A DNA stretch of 64,000 bases, taken from the NCBI GenBank assembly GCA_017311185.1, contig JAESUZ010003509.1, positions 153,036 through 217,035 on the forward strand, read 5' to 3'. This stretch comes from Proteles cristata cristata (Eukaryota; Chordata; Mammalia; Carnivora; Hyaenidae). The translations under genes and the position numbers were made by a program. Below the pieces are notes generated by a model. That model was not told the DNA's origin. It searched no databases and was given only the letters and a program-made list of their open reading frames with translations. Shown in pieces: positions 1 through 9,660 of this stretch (positions are counted from its first letter, which is position 1; each line of letters starts with the position of its first letter).

Positions 1-521
1 CCAGAGACAAAGAGCCTAACTTAGAGAGAAGGAACAGATAAGGGCAGAACATAAGTTACTGCATACACCTTTGCTAACTGGTGATGTATAGCAGCCCCTT
101 CCCTAAGGCCTACATTCCACAAACCCCTTCCCTTACCCTGGCAGCTGTGATGAGGATGGATAAGAGTATCTGCAAACCTATGACTTGATCTTAGTGTTAT
201 TAAAATGTGAACACCTTGTTATTTTCTTAGTTACTCAACCTCATTATAATTGGAGCAATTCTGCAAGAAGACTTCTGTAAAACCTGTTTCTGTACATTTT
301 CCAAAAACATCTTATCACAAAGAGCTATCCATTGTAAAAATTCCATTTCCTGATGCCATGTTAACATTTGACCTATAAATAAAGACACCAAAACCAACAG
401 GACGGAGATGCCTGCCTGGTGATCAGAAAGATTCTCGGGGCTCTCTCTCTCCCTCCCTGGCTGACATCGTCCATCCTTCAGGGACCCTTGGACCTGGCCA
501 GAGCCGGCTCGGCCTCCAACA
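1..521 (+). mobile_element. Probable endogenous retrovirus LTR (3' part, entering from window edge)
   Basis: A TATA-like tataaata (374-381) overlaps an AATAAA signal (378-383). A pyrimidine-rich stretch (about 440-460) follows, and the segment closes on ccaaca at 516-521, as U5 regions end in CA. This order resembles gammaretrovirus-type LTRs. The 5' TG end is not visible and I cannot name the family. No gag, pol or env follows, so it is probably a solo LTR. It could instead be single-copy DNA with chance signals. Confidence 0.42.
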
Positions 522-529
522 AGATTAGG

Positions 530-615
530 CCACAGTTGCTTAGATATGATACCCAAAGCACGAGACACCAAAGAAAAAAACAGATAAATCACACTTCATC
601 AGATTTTGCGTTGGC
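530..615 (+). mobile_element. L1 ORF2 fragment (old)
   Basis: Matches by eye the L1 ORF2 stretch around acaccaaaagcac...caaagaaaaaa..agataaat..acttcatca, with substitutions and no open frame. It directly abuts the LTR end, so the LTR may have landed in this L1. Confidence 0.5.
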
Positions 616-639
616 ATGTTTTAGAGATGCAACCAAGTA

Positions 640-780
640 GTGACATGCTTCGGTATCTCTCTCTGCTGAGTAGTGTTCCGCTGGGTGGACAAGCCATCAT
701 CTGTTACTCATTCGCCTGTGGATAGAAATTTGGGATTCCAGACTTGGCTCTTATGAATAAAAACCTGCTGGGGGCATTTG
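640..780 (-). mobile_element. Old L1 3'-end fragment
   Basis: Reads as the reverse complement of the L1 segment in which a figure of about one hundred bases runs from tatgaacattt back through the gaatggataaacaa region: here gtggacaagccatcatctg, then gctcttatgaataaaaacctgct. Orientation is opposite to the neighbouring fragment at 530, as in inverted (twin-primed) L1 insertions, though they may be unrelated pieces. Confidence 0.42.
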
Positions 781-798
781 TATGAAAGTAAAACAAAA

Positions 799-908
799 GG
801 GGGAGCTCCCTGGATAGCTCAGTCAGTAGAGCATGTGACTCTTGGTCTCAGGGCTGTGAGTTCAGGTCCCACATCGGGCATAGAGTTTACTAAAAAACAA
901 ACAAAAAC
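799..908 (+). mobile_element. CAN-SINE, old short subtype
   Basis: tRNA-derived head with tagctcagtcagtagagcatgtgactcttggtctcagggctgtgagttcaggtccc-like layout (A-box region near 815, B-box region near 860), then an A-rich tail taaaaaacaaacaaaaac. It lacks the CT-rich body of felid-specific copies, so it belongs to an older carnivore subtype. Confidence 0.8.
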
Positions 909-1654
909 GCTATACCTAGCACATTCTAAAGGTTATTTTAAAAATGTGATGAGAATATTTAAGATTGTTTTTGAAGCACTGGTCCTGCCTTTATTATTTT
1001 TATCTTGTTCACTAGTAGTTCTGTGATGGGTGGGGGAGGAGGTACAGGAGAGACAGAAAGAATAATACAGACCAATAGTTCAATAACTGTGAGCTAATAC
1101 CTTGTTTAGCCCACAGAGCTCAGAAAGTGGCTATTATTATTTCTGTTTTATATTTGATAAAATATCCACTGAAGACAATTATGTCAGTGGTCTCAGAACA
1201 CTTATATAAGCGGTAGGACTTAGCCCCTTATCTGCGTCTAATTACTGACTTTAAATTATTTCTTATTCATTTATTCATGCATAAGGGATACATAAAGACT
1301 GTGTTGTAATTATGAAATTCAAACCATCCAAGCAAGCCCTTCCTCCCTATTCTCTCTTCACACATAACCCCAGGGGTCAAGGTCAACCCCCACCCCCAGG
1401 CACATGCACACATAGAATAAATAAGGTGGTGTAGTGTGTACCTAATCACAGTTTATCAGCATGAATTAACTTACTGTTTCCTCTTCTCAGTAAAAGTACT
1501 GTCTTCCTCTATGCACATGGTTCCATCTGCTTTTTTAAATACTCACTGTGGACCAGCTTTGGGCTCAAGAATCATCATTTCCAGCCTCTACTTAGTATTA
1601 TATGCTGGGTCCACCCACAAGGTGGACGTCATGATTGAATGAGAGAATAGATAC
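909..1654. other. Non-genic stretch, possible MIR remnant
   Basis: No exon-like signal. About 1090-1235 has the layout of a reverse-strand MIR (tattattatttctgttttat followed by a dispersed gcagagctt-like end), but divergence is high. The remainder shows nothing I can name. Confidence 0.35.
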
Positions 1655-2190
1655 CTACACGCTTTATTTTAATTGATGTAAAGTTCACATGACATAAAAT
1701 TCATCACTTTAAAGTACACAATTTCAGTGACCTTGAGTACATTCACAGTGTTACACAACTATTTGCACTATCTAATTCCAGAACCTTCTCATCACCCCCA
1801 GATGAAGTCTTGTGCCCCTTAACACTTTGCATTATTGTGTCCCCCTTCCCTCCAGCCCCAGACAACCACCAGTTTATTTCCTGTTTCCATGGCTGTGCCA
1901 ATTCTGAACATTTCATTTAAATGTAGTCACACACAGTTTACTATGTAAATGTAATCACACTACTGTGTGTATGTAATCACACATACACTTTGACTTAGCA
2001 TAATGTGCTCAAGTTGCAACCACATTGTAGCATGCATCGACTTCATTCCTTTTAATATCAGAATAATGTTCCATTGCATGGATATACCGCAGGTGTTTAT
2101 CCATTCCTCAGCTAATGGACATGTTGGGCCGTCTCCACTTCGGGGCTCTTAGAAACAACGCCACTGTGAACACTTGCGTGGAAGCTTTTG
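1655..2190 (-). mobile_element. L1M 3'-end fragment, reverse orientation
   Basis: Recognised from gtaaagttcacatgacataaaattcatc, the caaccaccagtttatttcc block, ctgaacatttcatttaaatg and the run gaataatgttccattgcatggatatacc, all in reverse-complement L1M order. It has many substitutions and no frame, so it is an ancient truncated copy. Confidence 0.75.
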
Positions 2191-2214
2191 CCTGAGAGCT
2201 TGCTTTTCACACAA

Positions 2215-2482
2215 AAGACTTTCATCCATCTCAGTTTACTATTTACTCAGTATCTTTCATGTCCCAAAGACTGTGCTAGGTTCTGGGGTTAGAACCACCC
2301 ACAGGATACGTAAGGTGCCTGACCTTTAGGAGTGTACCTTCTATTGGGGGAAAGAGGCAGTAAATGAGGAAACAGATAAATAAACAAGATAATTGGAAGT
2401 GGTGACAAATCTTGTGACACGGAAACAGGGCAATGATCAAGCAGAGCAACTGGTGGCAAGACTTTAGGTGGGATGATCAGTG
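2215..2482 (-). mobile_element. L2 3' region, left part of interrupted copy
   Basis: Reverse-strand L2 tail: tttactcagtatctttcatg..gactgtgctaggttctggggtta..., then ggagtgtaccttctattggggg, cagtaaatgaggaaacag and ggtgacaaatcttgtgac follow the L2 3' region order. The copy stops at about 2482 and resumes at 3216. Confidence 0.62.
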
Positions 2483-3215
2483 TGTTGGTCAGCGTTCTTC
2501 AGAAAAGAACCAGTGCCAGTAGGATGTGTGCGTGTGTGTATGTATGTGTGTATATATGTGTGTATGTATATATGGATATGTGTGCATGTATGTGTATGTC
2601 TATATGTATATATGTATGTGTGTATATGTATATATGCGTATGTGTATGTATATATATGTATGTGTATGTGTGCACATGTATATATGTACATATATGTGTG
2701 TATAAGTGTATATGTACATCTATGTGTATGTGTGTACACATATATGTTTGTGTGTGTTTATATGTACATATGTGTGTGTGGGTGTGTATATATGTGTATG
2801 TGTTTATATGTATATACGTACGTGTGTGTGTGTATAAATAGAAAGAGAAAGAGATTTCTTCTAAGGCAGTGGTTCACATACTTATGGTAGTTTGGAAGTC
2901 CCAAAGCTTCAGGGTGGGCTGGTAGGCTGACAACTCAGGGAAGAAGGGAAAAACTGTTGTCACGGTTCAAGTCTCAAGGTTGTTGACTGACAAAATTCCC
3001 TCTTGCTCTGCAGAGGGTAGTTTTTGTTCTAGTAAAACCTTCAACTGATTAGATGAGGCCCACCCCCAGACAGAGGGCTATCTACCTTACTCAAAGTCCA
3101 CCAATTTAAATGTTAATCTAATCCACAAAATACAGCCTCGACACACATCCAGGACAACACTTGACCACATATTTGGGCCCGCTAAGTTCATATATCAAAT
3201 TAACTTTCACAATCA
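2483..3215 (+). mobile_element. Ancient interspersed repeat (gttagtcagg...cagagaaac family) with expanded internal microsatellite
   Basis: Begins gtgttggtcagcgttcttcag and ends near ttaactttcacaatca. Between are phrases typical of this common mammalian repeat: cagtggttcacatacttatgg, ccttcaactgattagatgaggcccaccc-like text, and aagtccaccaatttaaatgttaatc. I know the repeat by sight but not its family name with certainty. A second copy in the same orientation lies at 20597-20998. The internal TA-rich stretch has grown into the 2524-2837 microsatellite. Confidence 0.6.
2524..2837. repeat. Compound (TG)n/(TA)n/(TATG)n microsatellite, about 310 bp
   Basis: Almost pure alternation of pyrimidine and purine made of tgtg, tata, tgta and tatg units. 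This explains the apparent 80-136 aa frames full of Tyr, Val, Cys and Ile on the plus strand or Thr and His on the minus strand; they are not genes. Confidence 0.97.
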
Positions 3216-3345
3216 AGGAAAGTGTTCTTGAAGAGAAGTCAATTCTGTCTGTGATATGAAAACGAACAGGAGTCCTCCATGCAGAAGTTCAGGAGAAAAA
3301 CACTCCAAGCAGAAGGAAGAGTAAGAGCCAAGGGCTAGGGAGCCA
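3216..3345 (-). mobile_element. L2 3' region, right part of interrupted copy
   Basis: Continues the L2 order broken at 2482: tgttcttgaagagaagtcaattctg, then agcagaaggaagagtaagagccaaggg, matching the L2 stretch in which a note of collected ..ccaggcagagggaacagcaagtgcaaagg.. occurs. Supports a single older L2 split by a later insertion. Confidence 0.52.
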
Positions 3346-4620
3346 AAGGGTATAAAGTTAGCTTAGAGTTGGGGATAGAAGAGATGATGTCAGAAAGGTG
3401 AGCGGGCAGGATAAGTATAAGGGTATTCTTCCCAGAGTGGGAGAAAAGCCATTTCCTGCTTGTGGCCCCTCCTCTACACCTCCCTGCATTTGTTACCAAT
3501 CCACAAAGCCGCGTTGTGCTGGGGAAGGGAGGCTGGAAATACATCCCCAGACAGCCACACAAAAAGAAATCATCAGGACTTTTGAAGGAAAACAGAGGGA
3601 AAGGTAACATCTAACATAAATATCATTTCTCTTGGTTCTTTCCCGTGCTTCCAGAAAGAGACAAATTTACTTCTAAATTGTCCTGCTGAGTCTGCCTTTA
3701 TTACCTGCCTTAGGAAGGCTGCATCTGGGCCAGCTGGGAGGCAGGCCGCCTCCAGTAATGCTCACGCTCCTGGCTCAGACAGCGCTCGGGCCAGCGGAAG
3801 CTTGATTTCCCCACAGATCCCAGCAGCGGCCCCAACGCCTTGATTGCTTCTGATCAAGGAGAACTGAGAAAAGCAAAGCAGGGACATCTGTTCTCGTTCT
3901 GTCCCTGAAAGCCGGCAAAAACCTGCAGTCAGTGCAGTCACTCAAACCCACACGGAAGTACCTTCCAGCTGCAGGGAGCCCCAGTAGCATCGTGATGAAT
4001 TAAAACTTTGCTGCAGCCTCTGTGAAGCAGGGAAACCATAGGTTGGCTGTAGTCGGAACCAGATGCCGATGTGTCTCAGTTGCAGCCGTCCATCGGAAGT
4101 GTTGACTGGTCCTGCATCCCAACCTTTTGGAGTCAAGGGAGGCCTGAGTTTGCCATCAGTCTCTGCCATCTGTCATCTGCTAGCACGTTGCCAAATGCAG
4201 AGAGACACAGTTTCAGCTGGAAAGCTCTCTGCACCATCGCCCCTCACTGAGCTGCTGCAAGGCTCCTCCTGTCATCCCTGGGTGTTTGGGAGCCTCTCCG
4301 ACCTCCCTTGCTACCCCCAGGGACCCTAAATCCTCTCCGGTCTCCTCTCCCTACAGATCATACTTCCAGCTTCAGATCAGGCCCCAGGAGCCACTGTCAC
4401 TGTTCATGGGTCCCTCCCGGCTCTGCACCATTCCACCGCTGCTCCCCGGACTGCCCCAGCCTTCAGCCCATGGGCATTGAAGAGCTAACACCCATCCCTC
4501 CACCAGGCCTCAGCTTTGGGGATCCTTCCCCGACCACCCTGCCTGAATTAAGCAGCACTTCCCCAAAGCCCCAGGGTACCCCATTCTGAACACGAGTCCC
4601 AGGGCGTTGTAGGCTTTGCG
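3346..4620. other. Single-copy stretch, moderately GC-rich
   Basis: No repeat recognised. Several short frames (for example 4063-4329 and 4308-4589, proline- and serine-rich) overlap on both strands and show no protein motif. A pyrimidine tract with ctccctacag at about 4347-4356 looks like a splice acceptor, but no donor or coding bias follows. Confidence 0.5.
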
Positions 4621-4752
4621 CTGAATCCCCGCTGCACTGTGAGCTCTCGGAGGGTTGGATCTGTTACGCCTATTCATCCGGCATCCCCAGTGCCCAGGGT
4701 GCAGCTGGCAAAGAGCGGGTGCCCTGTTGTACTTTTCCAGTGAATGAATTGC
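4621..4752 (+). mobile_element. L2 3' end
   Basis: actgtgagctctcggagggttgg, catccccagtgcccagggtgcagc and terminal tgaatgaatt follow the L2 3'-end order (tgtaagctcc.. gggcagg, tatccccagcgcc, ..tgaatgaatga). Diverged copy. Confidence 0.55.
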
Positions 4753-4789
4753 CCAGCGATAGTCTCTGGGTCAAGGGCAAAGGACGAGA

Positions 4790-5080
4790 ACACTGGTGCC
4801 TTCCAGAGGCTTACAGACAAGTGAGAGGCAGCCACAGAGACAGGCAATGCCATCCGAGTGGGGACACGGGTGGGAAAGTGGGGGTGATCTGCTCCCTGTT
4901 AGATGATTGTGATGCTGCCAGGAGGAGCCAAAGCCTGACCCGAGCCTTGAAGGAAGAGTAGGCACGATCAAGTTGGGCGGGGGGTGGGGGGGTGGGGAGG
5001 CATCCGAGGCTTTGGTATGAATCGCAGTCAGAGGGAGAGCCATCACCCGTGTTTGTGGGAAGCCAATCCCGTATGTGTGT
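4790..5080 (-). mobile_element. L2 3' region, reverse orientation
   Basis: cttccagaggcttacag, ccctgttagatgattgtgatgctgcc and cctgacccgagccttgaaggaagag keep the order of the reverse-strand L2 3' region (ggagcttacagtct.. gtgataagtgct.. gagctgagtcttgaaggatgag). Opposite strand to the L2 end just upstream. Confidence 0.48.
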
Positions 5081-5920
5081 TAGTGATGAGGCTGGAGTGG
5101 CTGGTCCACAGGGGTCAGGGCTGCAAACGCAGATCCGATGGCCACCCGCCTACAACGGAGGCTAGATCCAGGAGGAAAGGGGAGCACGCCCACCCTGAAC
5201 ATGCAGCAGGAAGGACAGACTCGGAAGTATCCACATTTAATTTCGGGGCAGAACGGGGAAAGAGGAGAAGGGACAGGGGAAGGAGAGAGCGAAAGGCCAA
5301 TCAGAGGCAACAGAACAAGGAGTGGCGCAGGCTCGGAAGCCAACGATGAATGAATTTGCAGGAAGAAGCCATGTGGTTAATCACTAGCATGAGGCAGAGT
5401 GGCCATGACCTGGGTTTCGGTAAATGGCAGGGTTGGGGCACGGAAGTCTGCCTGTCAGATGTCAGCACCTGTAGCACAAGGTGGGAGATGAGACCGAGAA
5501 CCAGGGAGCAGTTGAAATGGTGGGTGAGTAACGTTCAGAAGGAGCGCGCAGAGCGGCCTGGGGCCGCACCCTCAGGGGAGCGACCATGTGACCCAGGGAC
5601 AGAGGCTACGGGGCATGCAGGGGTATAGACAAGCCGGGTTTGTAATAGGGTGATAGAAATCGAGATCGCTCCCACCTCAAGCCCTGCATACGAACTAATC
5701 TCCCTAAGCTACCATCTTTTTTAGCCACGTGCAATGGATGCCTTTCCAGCTGGCACTGGGCTCAGGGACGGCGAGCACTCCATGCTCCTTGATCCTCCCT
5801 TGCCCTGACCCTGTGAAGCGCTCATCTGCGGAGCTCAAATATTTCCTGGAGAAGAAACTCTGACATTTTAAATCAATTCAAGGAGATGGGGAGGATTTCA
5901 CAGAGACGGATCATCTTATT
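5081..5920. other. Single-copy stretch
   Basis: No repeat recognised. Overlapping frames on both strands (4984-5349 plus, 5080-5343 minus) are composition artefacts of a purine-rich strand. A few CpGs cluster near 5545-5570 but far too few for a CpG island. Confidence 0.45.
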
Positions 5921-6055
5921 TATTATTTTTTTAGTTTATTTATTTTGAGAGAGAGAGAACTAGCAAGGGAGGGGCACAGAGAGAGGGAGAGAGCCTTATG
6001 CAGGACTCCAGCTCACGAACTGTAAGATCACGACCTGAACTGCCGAGCACCCCAC
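5921..6055 (-). mobile_element. CAN-SINE, reverse, internally deleted
   Basis: ttagtttatttattttgagagagagag tail complement, then ggggcacagagagagggagagag, and a shortened head ending gatcacgacctgaactgccgagcacccc. The central body between the CT-rich region and the tRNA part is missing about 50 bases. Confidence 0.8.
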
Positions 6056-6395
6056 TTTAATTTTTTTTTAACTCTAACCACACATTAGAGGAGTCAAAGT
6101 CAGTGTTCACAGGACCTCCTTTGCCAGGCTGCTTCCAATAGGTCAAACCTGGTGAAACTGGCATTTGGTGCAAATCAACACATACTGAATGTCAGTATTT
6201 TCTTAGGGTTCTACCTATTAGGGCTCCTGACAGCCCAGGCCTTTTCTTTGCCCCCAAATCCCATCCATGCTATGCCTCCATTTCCTGTGCCTGACTCTCA
6301 GCAGCCCAATCCTGTGCAGCCCAGTTACCTCCTGCCCATTCTTTAGGGCACAGCGCAGGCCACACTTCCTCCCAGATTTCCTCCAGCCCTGTGAC
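6056..6395. other. No feature seen
   Basis: Single-copy appearance; the 64-codon frame at 6152-6346 has a hydrophobic start and proline-rich end but no recognisable family and no supporting splice or promoter context. Confidence 0.4.
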
Positions 6396-6905
6396 CGTCC
6401 TCTACCGTTGCATGAATGCTCAGGGGCTTAAACCACTCATGTGTGCTATCTTCCCGGTTCTGTGGGTCAGGAGCCCAGGCATCGCTAGGCTGTGTTTTCC
6501 ACAAAGCTGCCCCCAAAGTATCAGCCAGGCCTGAATCTTATTCCCAAAACTAACCAGGGAAGACTGTGCTTCTAGATTCTCATGCGGTTGTTGGCTGAAT
6601 CTATGTCCTTGCAGAGTGTTGAGCTGAAGTCCTCAATTTCTCTATGGCTCTTGGCTCGAGGCTCCCTTGATTCCTTCATACGTGGGCCTGCCTTTAGGGG
6701 TGTTCACACAGCCACTTGCTTCACCAAACCCAGCAAGGGAAGGTCGGACCGCAAGAGGAACATTGCACTCTGACGTAAAATAATCAAGCGGCATTAGCCA
6801 CTGTTGCCATTTTCTACTGGACATGAGGGAGTCACAGGTCCTCTTGTTAGAAGCGACTACATGACAACATGAGTGCCAGAGGTGGGTGTAATTGGGGGCC
6901 ACCTT
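6396..6905. mobile_element. Ancient mammalian repeat, family not assigned
   Basis: The phrases ttctgtgggtcaggagcccaggcatcgctaggctg, tgcggttgttggctgaatc, agaagcgactacat..gtcacaggtcc and attgggggccacctta occur in the same order in a common old mammalian interspersed repeat. I recognise the pattern but cannot name it reliably. Confidence 0.4.
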
Positions 6906-6999
6906 ACAGTTTCTCTACTGCAGCCACCGAGACTGAATCATGGGTCTTCCTCTGCACACCCACTGTCCCAGACACACCATCACCTTTGTTACCTAAATA

Positions 7000-7145
7000 C
7001 AGTGGTTTTCTGCTTTTGTGTCTTTCTCCCCCAATAATTTGCGAGCTTTTTGCTGGAAGGCATTTGTCCTACTTATTGCATCACTGTGACCAGCACAATG
7101 CCTGGCACTTAGCAGACACTCAGTAGGCACTTGACAGACTCACTC
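7000..7145 (+). mobile_element. L2 3' end
   Basis: ttgcgagctttttgctggaaggcatttgtcc, accagcacaatgcctggcacttagcagacactcag and a short terminal gacagactcactca match the L2 3'-terminal order. Confidence 0.6.
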
Positions 7146-7885
7146 ATTGTCGGCATTGTTGCGAAATGGATAAGACAATAGAGAACTGAGACTCAAAGTT
7201 GATTGTAGGCTGGGGCAGTGCTCAGGATGGCCTGGCTATGAGAGGTCACGTCACGATGTTCCACAGCTAAATTACTAAATTCAGGTGGGATGAATGAAAT
7301 AATTAAAGGGATGTTCAGTGCACTAATGAGCAGAGGTACTAAATGAGCTTGCATGACGTCACATCAAACACTGAGCTCTGGTATGCACTTGAGGTGTGCA
7401 TGCTTATTTCTGAATGAAATGACCCAGTGATGAGCCACTCTTCAGATGCGAGTTTGGGAGCTGGTACTTCTATATCTTGATAATTAAAATGAAGAAAGAG
7501 CAAACACAGAAAAAGAGCATATAGAAAGGGAGAGAGAGTGAAAGAGGGCAAGAATAAGGACAGGAATAAGGGAGAGAGATACAAAAATATGAAAATGAAG
7601 ATATTTAGTGTGCAAACGCCCAAGATACTCCAAAGAAATGGATGGGGCTTGTGGAGGAAAGGAGATGGTAGAGGGTCAAACCCAGCTCATAAAGCAAAGG
7701 AAGGGGGCAGTATTCAAATTGAATTCACAGCCAGGCAGCCTGGCCCTGTAATAATTAAAACTTCTTTGTGGAATATCTGTAAAATGGCAGACACAGTGTT
7801 GGCCTCTATGGATATGGTGGTGATGAGGCACAGCTGAAATCTGCACCCATAGGAGGCACATGTCACTGATCAAAAGTAATAAACA
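7146..7885. other. No firm feature; purine-rich patch
   Basis: 7495-7595 is strongly GA-rich on the plus strand. About 7745-7860 may contain a weak MIR. Frames at 7339-7623 (minus) and 7538-7837 (plus) mirror the skewed composition. Confidence 0.4.
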
Positions 7886-8013
7886 GGGATGCCTGGGTGG
7901 CTCAGTTGATCAAGAATCTGACTCTTGATCTCAGCTCTGGTCTTGATCTCAGGGTTGTGAGTTCAAGCCCCACATAGGGCTCTGCGCTGGGCATGAAGCC
8001 TATTTAAAAATCA
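7886..8013 (+). mobile_element. CAN-SINE, short old subtype
   Basis: Head gggatgcctgggtggctcag followed by a short duplication in the tRNA-related part (cttgatctcag occurs twice within 7925-7953), then gttcaagccccacatagggctc and an abrupt A-rich tail. Immediately followed by the next SINE, which landed in its tail. Confidence 0.88.
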
Positions 8014-8228
8014 GGGGCGCCTGGGTGGCTTAGTCAGTTAAGCGTCCGACTTTGGCTTAGGTCATGATCTCGTGGTTCGTGGGTTCGAGCCCCGCGTCGG
8101 GCTCTGTGCTGACTGCCAGCTCAGAGCTTGGAGCCTGTTTCAGAGTCTGTGACTCCCTCTCTCTCTGACCCTTCCTTGCTCACGCTGTCTCTCTCTCTCT
8201 CTCTCCTAGAAATAAATAAAACATTAAA
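8014..8228 (+). mobile_element. Felid CAN-SINE, young subfamily
   Basis: Near full length. Perfect 8-bp target duplication aaaaatca at 8006-8013 and 8229-8236. Carries ggcttag in the A-box, gactgccagctc in the body and tcctagaaataaat in the tail, the diagnostics shared with the copies at 17652, 21377, 42321 and 55702. Confidence 0.95.
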
Positions 8229-8631
8229 AAAAATCATGGTAATAATGATAATAAGCGACCACATCATTTCAATCTGGGATTTTTGACCCAATAAATGGAT
8301 GCGGTGATAATGATAAAGGTTGTTTTCTCTAATCACTAGTTTTACTAGTTAACGTTCATGATACCAATATTTTCAACTATGAAGTGTGGCTACCAATGTC
8401 TACCTGCCAAATTAGCATAGAGATTAAATCAATCAAAGAAAATATAGCAAGTAGCGCAGCCCATGGCACTGAGGAGACTTTCAACGCCATTGTTATTATT
8501 GTCCAATTTAATTGTGCAGCCACATCCCAGTCTTAGTCTTAACATTGCACTGAACTACAAGCAGGCGCTCAGTTTACACGGCTCAGGAAATAAGGCGGGG
8601 CATTCTGCAGGGACAGAAAGCTTTGCTGGGT
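8229..8631. other. No feature seen
   Basis: AT-rich unique-looking sequence with no frame, repeat or motif I can support. Confidence 0.4.
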
Positions 8632-8859
8632 GTTTTTTTTTTTTTTTTAATTTTTAATGTTTATTTATTTTTGAGACAGGTAGAGAGTGAGAATGCAAGC
8701 AGGAAGGGACAAAGAGAGAGGGAGACACAAACTCTGAAATAGGCTCCAGGCTCTGAGCTATCAGCCCAGAGCCCCACACAGGGCTCGAACTCACAGACTG
8801 CAGGATCATGACCTGAGCCAAAGTCAGACGGTCAACTGACTGAGCCCCCCAGACCCCCT
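8632..8859 (-). mobile_element. Felid CAN-SINE, reverse
   Basis: Starts with the T-rich complement of the poly-A tail, then aatgtttatttatttttgagacagg, gctccaggctctgagc, gggctcgaactcac and ends ctgactgagccccccagacccc. Several substitutions; target duplication not evident. Confidence 0.93.
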
Positions 8860-9395
8860 GCACCATTGCTGTTTAGAGGCAGGCAGGTGTTCCCATGAAG
8901 AAAGCCATCTTCTCTTTCATTTTACAAGCCCAGGGGGGTATTAAATTAAATTGTTCCCTTGTTAATACTTAACCATAGCATCACTACTCCCCAGCCATTT
9001 ATGTTAAAATTAGTAACAATTTTATTGATTCAGATTCCCAAGTGGATACATGGATAACTCAACAAAACAATATTGTCTACATGACATGGTGGTTCAAAAA
9101 AGAAAAAAATAAACATACCGGCATGTCTGGCCTCTAGTTATAATGCACCACTGGCTCACTGTGATCTTGGGAAAACCACCTTCCCTAACGGGGTCAAAGT
9201 TTAGTCCCTTTAAATTGAGTAAATTAGAACATGTGCCTGGATGGTTTCCTTCCTTCAAGAGATGGCTTGTGGGGCTGCTCTCCTTCTGGAAAGGGCAGAG
9301 CTTGTGCACCAAGAATCACCAATGCTGTCTACCACACGTGTCTAGCTCTCTGCTTGCAGATACATGGGGGGATTATTCTCCCCACCACAGGGAAG
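8860..9395. other. No feature seen
   Basis: Unique-looking. Frames 9143-9412 and 9231-9428 overlap in two phases and resemble no protein. Confidence 0.4.
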
Positions 9396-9660
9396 TTGGT
9401 ATGTCCATGTGACCTGCTTTGGCCATAGGATGTGAGCAAATGTGACATGAGTCACTTCTAGTCATGAGGTTTAAGGGCTTGCACACAATTGGTCCCAATG
9501 TCTTTTTCCCTCTGGCATGACACTCACAATATTTGAGGTGGTGGCTGTCCTGTCAGCTGGCCCTGCATGACCATGGTGACGTGTGTTAGGACACTGAGGT
9601 TGTGTGGTTGCTATCACTGCACCATGACCCAGCCCATCCTGACTGATCCGGTGAGTGATA
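9396..9660 (+). mobile_element. Ancient LTR-like mammalian repeat, family not assigned
   Basis: catgtgacctgctttggccataggatgtgagcaaatgtgac, gtggctgtcctgtcagctggccctgcatg and ..accatgacccagcccatcctgactgat follow the order of a well-known old mammalian repeat ending in aaccaagcctatcctgactgata-type text. Name uncertain. Confidence 0.42.

Noticed and set aside
2464..2890. Frames of 80-136 codons on both strands
   Set aside because: They translate a TG/TA microsatellite into Tyr/Val/Cys/Ile or Thr/His repeats; no codon structure beyond the repeat.
4347..4480. Possible exon after ctccctacag
   Set aside because: Acceptor-like tract exists but the downstream frame has no known motif and no clear donor; likely chance.
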